Of a DNA stretch of 64,000 nt, positions 57,941 to 64,000 are shown piece after piece. Position 1 is the stretch's first letter. Each line of letters starts with the position of its first letter. The notes beneath the pieces were generated by a model, which saw nothing but the letters and a program-made list of their open reading frames with translations, was not told the origin of the DNA and made no database searches. Source of the stretch: Microbacterium sp. 1.5R (GTDB lineage Bacteria > Actinomycetota > Actinomycetes > Actinomycetales > Microbacteriaceae). The stretch spans positions 3,410,001 to 3,474,000 of the forward strand of contig NZ_CP018151.1 in NCBI RefSeq assembly GCF_001889265.1. Direction: 5' to 3'. Position numbers and translations under genes: made by a program.

Positions 57941-58264
57941 ATGCCCCACACGTTCGATGCCGACGTCGTCTCCGCGATCCTCCGCCACATGAACGGCGAC
58001 CACACCGATGACAATCTGCTCATCACGCGCGCCTTCGCGCCGGCCGGAGGGTCTCAGTCGGACGAGATCACCGACGCCGTGATGACGGACCTCGACGGCG
58101 ACGGCGGAGTCTGGAAGGTCACCCGCTCCGGCGAGGCCTCCGAGATTCGCATCCCCTGGCCCTCCGGTCCGATCACGGAGCGCCCCGCCGTGCGCCGCGA
58201 GGTCGTCGCGCTCTACGATCTCGCCTGCGAGAAGCTCGGGGTCGAGCCGCGTCCGCACGCATGA
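57941..58264 (+). CDS. DUF2470 protein (heme-related)
   Basis: 107-residue protein with the DUF2470 pattern: AILRHMNGDHTDDNLLITRAF, DLDGDGGVWKV and a C-terminal helix REVVALYDLACEKLGV. DUF2470 is the C-terminal module of HugZ-type heme-degrading or heme-binding proteins; here it stands alone. The heme oxygenase gene begins 55 nt downstream, which supports a role in heme handling. A TAGGGT hexamer lies 7 nt before the ATG at 57941. Confidence 0.8.
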   Translation: MPHTFDADVVSAILRHMNGDHTDDNLLITRAFAPAGGSQSDEITDAVMTDLDGDGGVWKVTRSGEASEIRIPWPSGPITERPAVRREVVALYDLACEKLGVEPRPHA

Positions 58265-58290
58265 CGCTCGGCTCACCGAGGGGTTTCCTT

Positions 58291-58313
58291 TCAGGTTAGG
58301 CGACCCTTACACT
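58291..58313 (+). promoter_or_regulatory. DtxR/IdeR-like iron box and -10 of heme oxygenase gene
   Basis: TCAGGTTAGGCGACCCTTA (58291-58309) matches 15 of 19 positions of the DtxR/IdeR consensus. It overlaps the -10 TACACT (58308-58313), which stands exactly 6 nt before the ATG at 58320. Iron-replete repression is predicted. Confidence 0.65.
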
Positions 58314-58319
58314 GGGCAC

Positions 58320-58967
58320 ATGTCCGAGATCCTCTCCTTCTCCGCAGCCCTCCGTGAGCGCTCCTCCGGTTCGCACTCGCGCAGCGAGGGTGCAGGCTTC
58401 ATGTCCGACCTGCTCAAGGGCGAAGGATCGCGCGAGGACTACATCGCGCTCGTCGCGCAGCACTACTTCATCTACGAAGCCCTCGAGGGCGCGGGCGAGC
58501 GCATGCGCCAGGACCCCGTGGCATCCGTCTTCCTCAGCGACAAGCTGACCCGCCTGCCCGCGCTCGAGGCCGACCTCGAGTTCCTCCTCGGGGCGCACTG
58601 GCGCGATGTGATCGTCGCGCTGCCGACCACGCAGCGCTACGTCGAGCGCATCCGCCAGGTCGGGGCGACCTGGGCCGGTGGCTTCGTCGCGCATCACTAC
58701 ACGCGCTACCTCGGCGATCTGTCGGGCGGCATCTTCATCGGACGCGTCATGGCACGCCGCTTCGGCTTCGAGACCAACGGCATCGGCTTCTATCTGTTCG
58801 ACGACATCGCCGACCCGTCGGCGTTCAAGGACGTCTACCGCGAGCAGCTCGACTCCGCCCCCTGGGACGACGCCGAGCGCGAGCGCGTGATCGACGAGGT
58901 CCTGCTCGCCTACCGGTTCAACACCGAGCTCTTCGAAGACCTCGACCGCGCACGCGTCGCCGCCTGA
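58320..58967 (+). CDS. biliverdin-forming heme oxygenase
   Basis: 215-residue heme oxygenase that opens heme to biliverdin, CO and Fe2+, thereby freeing iron. Proximal heme ligand His 19 is in SGSHSRSEG; the distal helix has the flexible GDLSGG (132-137). Other conserved parts are HYFIYEALEGAGERM and YTRYLGDLSGG. The size is like HmuO of Corynebacterium diphtheriae. A DtxR-like box in its promoter and the adjacent DUF2470 gene support iron/heme acquisition. Confidence 0.92.
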   Translation: MSEILSFSAALRERSSGSHSRSEGAGFMSDLLKGEGSREDYIALVAQHYFIYEALEGAGERMRQDPVASVFLSDKLTRLPALEADLEFLLGAHWRDVIVALPTTQRYVERIRQVGATWAGGFVAHHYTRYLGDLSGGIFIGRVMARRFGFETNGIGFYLFDDIADPSAFKDVYREQLDSAPWDDAERERVIDEVLLAYRFNTELFEDLDRARVAA

Positions 58968-58979
58968 CGACGAACGGGC

Positions 58980-60374
58980 TCAGCCCTTCCCGACCTCGGG
59001 AGTGGATGCCGCGAGCCACGCGTCGCGCATGAAGCGGCGCACATCCTCGTCGACGCGGATGTCGCTCGGGCGCAGCGCCCTCGACAGGTAGAGCCCGTCG
59101 AGGGACGTGAGCCGAGACAGCGCCACATAGGTCTGCCCTGGAGCGAAGGCGCCTGAGCCGAGGTCGATGATCGCGCGGTCGTAGGTCTTGCCCTGCGACT
59201 TGTGGATCGTGACCGCCCACGCGAGGCGCAGCGGGAACTGGGTGAACTCCGCCACGACGTCACGGCTCAGCTTCTTGGTGCTCGGCTCGTAGGAGTATCG
59301 GAACCGCTCCCAGACCGCGGGCTCGACGTCGACCTCTTCGCCGTCGATCTCGACGCGCACGGTCTCTCCGAGGATCCGCACGACCGTGCCGATCGTGCCG
59401 TTCACCCACCGCGGCGGCTCGCCCGACATCGAGGTGTCGTTGCGGAGGAACATCACCTGCGCGCCGATCTTGAGCTTGAGCTCCGACTCGGCCGGCAGCG
59501 ACGCCTCGCCCTTCCCGAACTCGCCGCTGACCTCGGCACGCGCCGTCTGCTCCTTGCCGGGCAGCGCTGCGAGGTGGCGGCTGTTGATGGTGTTCACGAT
59601 GTCGTTGCGGGTGGCGAGGGTGATCATCGGCACCTCTCCCGGCTCCGGGTCCGGTGGTGTGCGCGCGCCCTGCGTGTTCAGCACTCCCGCGATCTCCGCG
59701 GTGACTCGCCCGTACCGCACCGCGTTCAGCATCGCCTTGAAACCGTCATCCGACTGCCGGTGGATCTGCACGAGCTCGCGCACGTGCAGCTCGGCCCGGG
59801 TGTCGACGGCGAACAGTCCCCCGTCGTCATCGTCACCCTCACCGCCGGCCGGACCCGCCCAGACCTTGGCGTCGAAGAACCAGAACGAGCGGTAGTGGTC
59901 CTTGACGTAGCGCAGCTCGTCGCCGCGCGGCGGCACGGGAGCCAGCTGATACGGATCGCCGAACATCACGATCTGCACTCCGCCGAACGGGATGCCCCGC
60001 TTGCCCCGCGCCTGACGGAGCGAACGGTCGATCGCATCCATCAGGTCGGCGTTGACCATCGAGATCTCGTCGATCACGAGCGTCTCGATCGCATTGAGGA
60101 TCCGTCGCGTGTTGTCGTTCTGATCGATGTCCGAGTCTCCGATCAGTCCGATCGGCAGCCGGAACAGGGAGTGGATCGTCTGACCCTCGACGTTGAGCGC
60201 GGCGACGCCGGTCGGCGCGCAGATGGCGATCTGCTTCTTCGTGTTCCACGAGAAGTACTGCAGCAGCGTCGACTTGCCGGTGCCCGCTCGACCGGTGATG
60301 AAGACGTGCTCGCTGGTGTCCTCGATCAACCGGAACAGCTCTTGCTGCTCTTCGGACAGGGCGGGAAGCGACAC
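58980..60374 (-). CDS. PIF1-like DNA helicase (AAA family)
   Basis: 464-residue superfamily 1 helicase. Walker A GRAGTGKST (28-36), APTGVAALNVEGQTIHSLFRLP (motif Ia), LVIDEISM (Walker B), FGDPYQLAPVP (motif III), and late RLAWAVTIHKSQGKTYDRAIIDLGSGAFAPGQTYVALSR (motifs V/VI) are in order. This is the PIF1/RecD2-like set expected to translocate on DNA, with unknown physiological substrate. The GTG at 60374 is selected from homology; the ribosome site is weak. It converges with the heme oxygenase gene. Confidence 0.85.
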   Translation of the reverse strand: MSLPALSEEQQELFRLIEDTSEHVFITGRAGTGKSTLLQYFSWNTKKQIAICAPTGVAALNVEGQTIHSLFRLPIGLIGDSDIDQNDNTRRILNAIETLVIDEISMVNADLMDAIDRSLRQARGKRGIPFGGVQIVMFGDPYQLAPVPPRGDELRYVKDHYRSFWFFDAKVWAGPAGGEGDDDDGGLFAVDTRAELHVRELVQIHRQSDDGFKAMLNAVRYGRVTAEIAGVLNTQGARTPPDPEPGEVPMITLATRNDIVNTINSRHLAALPGKEQTARAEVSGEFGKGEASLPAESELKLKIGAQVMFLRNDTSMSGEPPRWVNGTIGTVVRILGETVRVEIDGEEVDVEPAVWERFRYSYEPSTKKLSRDVVAEFTQFPLRLAWAVTIHKSQGKTYDRAIIDLGSGAFAPGQTYVALSRLTSLDGLYLSRALRPSDIRVDEDVRRFMRDAWLAASTPEVGKG

Positions 60375-60521
60375 GGTTCTCTCACACGGACGGAGGCGGG
60401 AATGCACGGCGAGACCGTGCCTCCCCATGCTACGTGGCGGCGCCGCCCGGCATCCGAGGAACACAGCGATCGCGGCCGACGCACACCGACTCACGCACGG
60501 CGTCGTCCCAGGCCACGCTTC

Positions 60522-60527
60522 TAGACT
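60522..60527 (+). promoter_or_regulatory. -10 hexamer of orphan membrane protein gene
   Basis: TAGACT, exactly 6 nt before the ATG at 60534; leaderless pattern. Confidence 0.55.
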
Positions 60528-60533
60528 GACGCC

Positions 60534-61607
60534 ATGCAGCAGGTCGAGACGAAGGCGCCCCGGCGCTCGCGCCTCGCTGCCGATCTCGCGCTCCTCGCGG
60601 TCATCGGCCTCGTGCTCGTCGCCGCTCTCGGTGCAGGTGGAGCCACCCTGTACCAGCAGTTCTACGGGCCGTCGGCGTTCGTCGTGCGCTACCTCGACCT
60701 GCTCTCGGAAGGACGAGCGGCTGACGCTCTGCGCGTGCCCGGCGTCGCGATCGATCGGGAGACCCTCGAGATCGCCGGCATCGGAGCCACCGCGTCGGAG
60801 GCGCTGCTGCGTCACTCGGCACTCGCGCCGCTCACCGACGTCGAGGTGCAGTCGGAACAGGCCGACGAGTCCGGCAAGACCGAGGTGACCGTGTCGTACG
60901 AGGCGAGCGGGCACGCCGGCACCACCACCTTCACCGTCGAGCAGGACGGCTGGGCGGGGGTCACCCCCAACTGGCGCTTCACGACGAGCCCGCTGGCCGT
61001 GGTCGAGCTCACGGTGCGCGGTGCCGATCAGTTCGCCGTCAACGGCTTCGAGATGGATCGCCGCCAGGTCTCACCCGCCGGGGCGGAGGCCGCACCCCTC
61101 GATCCCCTTCCCCTGCTGGTCTTCACGCCGGGGCTGTACTCGGTCACCGTCGACACTGCGATCGCGGAGTCCGAGGGCATCGGCGTCCTCGCCGACACCC
61201 CGCTCGCCACCACGCCCGTCGACGTGCAGACCGAGCCCACCTCGGACTTCGTCGCGGTGGTGCAGCAGCGGGTCGAGGAGTTCCTCACCGCCTGCACGAC
61301 GCAGGAGGTGCTGCAGCCGACCGCCTGCCCGTTCGGCCTCGAGGTCTCCAACCGCCTCGCCTCGCTGCCGAAGTGGTCGATCGCCGCACAACCGCAGGTG
61401 AGCGTCGTGCCCGACGGCGGACACTGGAAGATCCCCCCGACGGATGCCGTCGCGCACGTCGACGTCGAGATCCGCTCGCTCTTCGACGGCTCGGTTCAGG
61501 AGCGGTCGGAAGACGTCCCGTTCCAGGTGAACGGATCGATCACGATCCTCCCCGACGGCAAGGTGTCGATCCGGGTCGGATCCCCCGACGAGGAGTCCAT
61601 GGGCTGA
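60534..61607 (+). CDS. single-pass membrane protein of unknown function
   Basis: 357 residues. A basic N-terminus and one membrane helix (about 16-38) are followed by a large extracellular part of beta-rich modules (FVVRYLDLLSEGRAADALRVPG; TSYEASGHAG-like VSYEASGHAGTTTFTV; WRFTTSPLAVVELTV). Two Cys in TACTTQEVLQPTACPFG could pair. The general build resembles lipoprotein-like or wall-associated proteins with NTF2-like modules; no family was recognised. Its leaderless-type -10 supports the start. It converges with the CopD-CtaG gene. Confidence 0.65.
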   Translation: MQQVETKAPRRSRLAADLALLAVIGLVLVAALGAGGATLYQQFYGPSAFVVRYLDLLSEGRAADALRVPGVAIDRETLEIAGIGATASEALLRHSALAPLTDVEVQSEQADESGKTEVTVSYEASGHAGTTTFTVEQDGWAGVTPNWRFTTSPLAVVELTVRGADQFAVNGFEMDRRQVSPAGAEAAPLDPLPLLVFTPGLYSVTVDTAIAESEGIGVLADTPLATTPVDVQTEPTSDFVAVVQQRVEEFLTACTTQEVLQPTACPFGLEVSNRLASLPKWSIAAQPQVSVVPDGGHWKIPPTDAVAHVDVEIRSLFDGSVQERSEDVPFQVNGSITILPDGKVSIRVGSPDEESMG

Positions 61608-61625
61608 CGCCCGCCGGGAGCACGG

Positions 61626-63635
61626 TCACCGCGCGTCGCGCTCCGCCTGACGCAGGTCGCGCTCGGCGAGAGCCGCGAGCTTCTGGTTGTACTCCTCGAG
61701 CTCGGCCTCGCCCGTGCGGTCTGCATGCCGGTCGCGGCGCTTCTGCAGCTTGGTGTCGCTGCGGCTCCACTGGATCGCCACGGTGATCGCGAGGATCAGA
61801 GTCGGGATCTCTCCGATAGACCACGCGATGCCGCCGCCGATGTACTGATCCTCGATGGGCGTCGGGCCCCAGGTGCGACCCATCGACCCGAACCAGTCGG
61901 CGACCATCAGCCCCTCCTGCATCATGATCGCGACGCCGAAGAAGGCGTGCATGGCCATGATGGCGATCAGGGTGATGAGGCGCCCCGGGTAGGGCAGACG
62001 GTAGGGCACCGGGTCGGCGCCGACCAGGCTCAGCACGAACAGGTAGCCGGAGATGAGGAAATGCGCGACCATCCACTCGTGGCCGAGGTGCTCGAACATC
62101 GACCAGCGCACCAGGTCGGTGAAGTAGAACGCCCACAGCGACAGGATGAAGATGCCCGCCGCCACGAACGGGTGGGTGACGACCTTCGAGAACGGCGAGT
62201 GCACGGCCCACATGATCCATTCGCGACCACCGCGGGTGCCGTCGTCGCGCTTGTGGATCGCTCGAAGGGCCAGCGTGACCGGCGCCCCCGAGACCAGCAG
62301 CAGCGGGATCGCCATCGACAGCATCATGTGCCCCAGCATGTGCACGCTGAAGAGATACTCCTGATACGCGTTGATCGGGCCGCCCGTGACCCAGAGCAGC
62401 ATCAGCATTCCCAGCACCCAGAACACGGTGCGGTGGATCGGCCAGCGGTCGCCACGGAGCCGCAGTCGGCGCACGCCGACGAGGTAGAGGAAGAGGCCGA
62501 ACCCGGCGGCCACCAGCCAGAGCACGTCGATGTCCCACGCCGTGAACCAGCGGTCGATCGTGAACTCCGGCGGCAGCGGGGAGCGGGTGAGGTTCTCGGC
62601 GGGGGTCTGCACGAACGCCGCCTCCTCGCCGGTGGGCGGGGGCGTGCGCGCGAGCGCGGCGGCAGCCCCCGAGGCCAGACCCATCAGAGCGACCTCGCAC
62701 AGCACCAGCATCCAGAACCAGCGCGCGGCTCCGTCGTCCTCGAGCCGAGGGATCAGGCGGGTGCGATACCAGGCGCCCAGCATTCCCATACCGACGAGGA
62801 GCACGACCTTCGCGAGCAGGATGGTGCCGTACGGCGTCCAGAGCTGCGAGATGTCGCCGAACGAGACGACGGAGCGGGCGAGACCCGAGATCGCGACGAC
62901 GGCGAACGCGGCGATCGCGAGACTCGAATAGCGGCTCACCAGCTGCGCTGTGCCCACGCCCGAGCGGTCGCGCAGGATCACGACGAGCAGCAGGCCGCCG
63001 AGCCACACCGCCGCGCCGATCGTGTGCAGCAGGATCGAGTTCACCGCGATGTTGTGACCGGCGAGCTCCCCGGAGTGACCCTGCGTCGCCAGCGGAAGGA
63101 AGGATGCCGCGGCGAGGATCGCCGTGATGAGCGTCGGCGTCCACGTGCGCCACGCGAACGCGAGCACGGTGATCACCGAACCCATGATGGTGGTGATCAG
63201 CCATGACTGACCGAGCGGCAGTTGCAGCAGGAATCGTCCGAGCTGCTCACCGAACTCGCGCTCGGCGCTCAGCTGCGGGTTGAAGGCCGCCATGAAGGTG
63301 AAGAATCCGCTGATGCCGGCGGTGACCGTGAAGACGGCAGCGCCGGCCGAGGCCGTGTTGAGCGCCGTGTCGAATGACTTCTCCTCGCTGCGCAGGGCGA
63401 ACAGCGCCAGCACGAGCGAGCCCAGCATCGCCGCGGCCGCGATGTTCATCACGAGCTTGACGATGGGGGTGGCCCAGCGCACGAAGGGACCCGGATCCTG
63501 CAGAAGCAGCGGAGCCGCGCCTCCGCCGATCACGAGGGCGAAGATCACGCCGATCAGTCCGGTCGCGAGCAGGATGCCGATTCCGGCCGCGCGATACGCG
63601 GAGCGGGTCGGGGTCTGCACGGCGCGGGCACTCAC
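61626..63635 (-). CDS. CopD-CtaG fusion: copper import / cytochrome oxidase assembly protein
   Basis: 669-residue membrane protein with about 15 helices. The N-terminal 330 residues resemble the CopD copper-resistance domain (HSGELAGHNIAVNSILLHTIGAAVWLGGLLLVV). The C-terminal half resembles CtaG/Caa3 assembly proteins (YLFSVHMLGHMMLSMAIPLLLVSGAPVTLALRA; HFLISGYLFVLSLVGADPVP). Predicted to supply copper to cytochrome c oxidase or to handle copper. The GTG at 63635 lies 6 nt from TAGGCT. Such fusions are known in actinobacteria. Confidence 0.86.
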   Translation of the reverse strand: MSARAVQTPTRSAYRAAGIGILLATGLIGVIFALVIGGGAAPLLLQDPGPFVRWATPIVKLVMNIAAAAMLGSLVLALFALRSEEKSFDTALNTASAGAAVFTVTAGISGFFTFMAAFNPQLSAEREFGEQLGRFLLQLPLGQSWLITTIMGSVITVLAFAWRTWTPTLITAILAAASFLPLATQGHSGELAGHNIAVNSILLHTIGAAVWLGGLLLVVILRDRSGVGTAQLVSRYSSLAIAAFAVVAISGLARSVVSFGDISQLWTPYGTILLAKVVLLVGMGMLGAWYRTRLIPRLEDDGAARWFWMLVLCEVALMGLASGAAAALARTPPPTGEEAAFVQTPAENLTRSPLPPEFTIDRWFTAWDIDVLWLVAAGFGLFLYLVGVRRLRLRGDRWPIHRTVFWVLGMLMLLWVTGGPINAYQEYLFSVHMLGHMMLSMAIPLLLVSGAPVTLALRAIHKRDDGTRGGREWIMWAVHSPFSKVVTHPFVAAGIFILSLWAFYFTDLVRWSMFEHLGHEWMVAHFLISGYLFVLSLVGADPVPYRLPYPGRLITLIAIMAMHAFFGVAIMMQEGLMVADWFGSMGRTWGPTPIEDQYIGGGIAWSIGEIPTLILAITVAIQWSRSDTKLQKRRDRHADRTGEAELEEYNQKLAALAERDLRQAERDAR

Positions 63636-63641
63636 CCCTCC

Positions 63642-63647
63642 AGCCTA
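63642..63647 (-). promoter_or_regulatory. -10 hexamer of CopD-CtaG gene
   Basis: TAGGCT on the minus strand, exactly 6 nt before the GTG at 63635; leaderless pattern. Confidence 0.55.
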
Positions 63648-63671
63648 AGCCGCGGATCCGGGGAGGACGCA

Positions 63672-63707
63672 CGAAGGCCGCCCCCGACGGATCGGGAGCG
63701 GCCTTCG
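63672..63707 (-). terminator. terminator of HU gene
   Basis: CGAAGGCCGC (63672-63681) pairs with GCGGCCTTCG (63698-63707). The inner CCCGA/TCGGG bases can extend the stem. It lies 14 nt after the HU stop. Confidence 0.8.
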
Positions 63708-63720
63708 AAGAGGTGCGGTC

Positions 63721-64000
63721 TTACTTGACGGCAGCCTTGAGCTTGGAACCAGCGGTCACCTTGACGCGGTGGCCAGCCGGGATCTTGATCTCGGCGCCGG
63801 TCTGCGGGTTGCGGCCCGTGCGAGCTGCGGTCGCGACCTGCTCGAACGAGATCCAGCCCGGGATCGAGACCTTGCTGCCCTTGGCAACAGCGTCGGAGAC
63901 CGAGGAGAACAGCGCGTCGAGGACACCCGAGACGGTGGCCTGGCTCTGGCCGGTGGCAGAAGCGATGCTCGCGACGAGCTCGGTCTTGGTGATGGACTTG
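63721..64000 (-). CDS. HU-type nucleoid protein (5' end cut by window edge)
   Basis: DNA-binding HU homologue that bends and compacts DNA. The window has the stop at 63721 and 93 codons reaching KSITKTELVASIASATG at the edge, so only the first few bases, probably the Met-Ala codons, are outside. Also visible are the beta-arm TARTGRNPQTGAEIKIPAGHRVKVTAG and the end KLKAAVK. Length (about 95) is that of a classical bacterial HU without the long Lys-rich tail of mycobacterial HupB. A terminator follows directly. Confidence 0.93.
   Translation of the reverse strand, partial: KSITKTELVASIASATGQSQATVSGVLDALFSSVSDAVAKGSKVSIPGWISFEQVATAARTGRNPQTGAEIKIPAGHRVKVTAGSKLKAAVK

Noticed and set aside
55409..58264. 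A 951-codon plus-strand frame across corA and the beta-lactamase-like gene
   Set aside because: Only its last 108 codons (from 57941) are real, the DUF2470 gene. The preceding part is Arg/Asp-rich antisense sequence.

Overview
The window is a chromosomal segment of a high-GC actinobacterium, most likely Microbacterium or a close relative in the Microbacteriaceae. Support comes from the dense GC-rich codon use with very frequent 'gcatcc/ggatgc' codon pairs, a dnaK-grpE-dnaJ-hspR operon with HAIR elements, a DUF222/HNH endonuclease protein, an Asp23/AmaP envelope cluster, and many genes that start 6-7 nt downstream of a TAnnnT -10 hexamer (probable leaderless transcripts). No phage, IS element, rRNA or CRISPR array was seen. 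There is one tRNA (Gly, anticodon CCC).

Layout. 1-3.9 kb: heat-shock operon read leftwards (dnaK, grpE, a zinc-finger-less dnaJ, start of hspR), with a consensus promoter flanked by two HAIR-type repeats. 3.9-6.5 kb: sirohydrochlorin chelatase and uroporphyrinogen-III methyltransferase (siroheme), then a thioredoxin-reductase-like flavoprotein. 6.5-15 kb: lipoprotein, DUF3817 protein, a frameshifted AraC regulator, MFS carrier, RIO kinase with a 20-codon upstream ORF, Atg22-like MFS carrier, CDF metal transporter and the DUF222/HNH protein. 15-18.3 kb: two divergent MarR-type regulators with His/Gly/Arg-rich tails, a DUF2283 protein, a proline-repeat membrane protein, dCTP deaminase and tRNA-Gly. 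18.3-23 kb: a TetR/MDR-oxidoreductase divergent pair with two operators, an acyl-CoA ligase and a DUF1295 membrane protein.

23-33.8 kb is the best-defined pathway. A single-direction operon carries an OppABCDF-type ABC transporter (lipoprotein, permease, permease-ATPase fusion, ATPase), N-acetylneuraminate lyase, ROK kinase, NanE epimerase, NagB deaminase and a DUF4862 protein, with a divergent FadR/GntR regulator. Together these would import sialic acid and convert it to fructose-6-phosphate, except that no NagA deacetylase is in the window. 33.8-36.7 kb: an operon of DUF4397 surface protein, class F sortase, ECF sigma factor and anti-sigma factor. 36.8-43.8 kb: SpoIIM-family membrane protein with a divergent TetR, DUF2277, a LuxR/GHKL regulator divergent from the ribulose-monophosphate genes hxlB-hxlA, a methyltransferase/HxlR pair, a deletion scar joining a TetR tail to an SDR tail, and an orphan membrane protein. 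43.9-46.7 kb: CsbD plus the Asp23-DUF2273-Asp23-DUF6286-AmaP envelope-stress cluster.

46.9-64 kb: isochorismatase-like hydrolase, SDR, cupin, DUF4406, DeoR regulator, GPP34, aquaporin, APC permease, a single-chain sigma/zinc-anti-sigma/transmembrane/extracellular fusion, CorA, a beta-lactamase-fold lipoprotein lacking its catalytic Ser and Lys, DUF2470 and heme oxygenase (with a DtxR-like box), a PIF1-like helicase, an orphan membrane protein, a CopD-CtaG fusion, and an HU protein cut off by the window edge. All assignments come from reading sequence and motifs; no database search was run.
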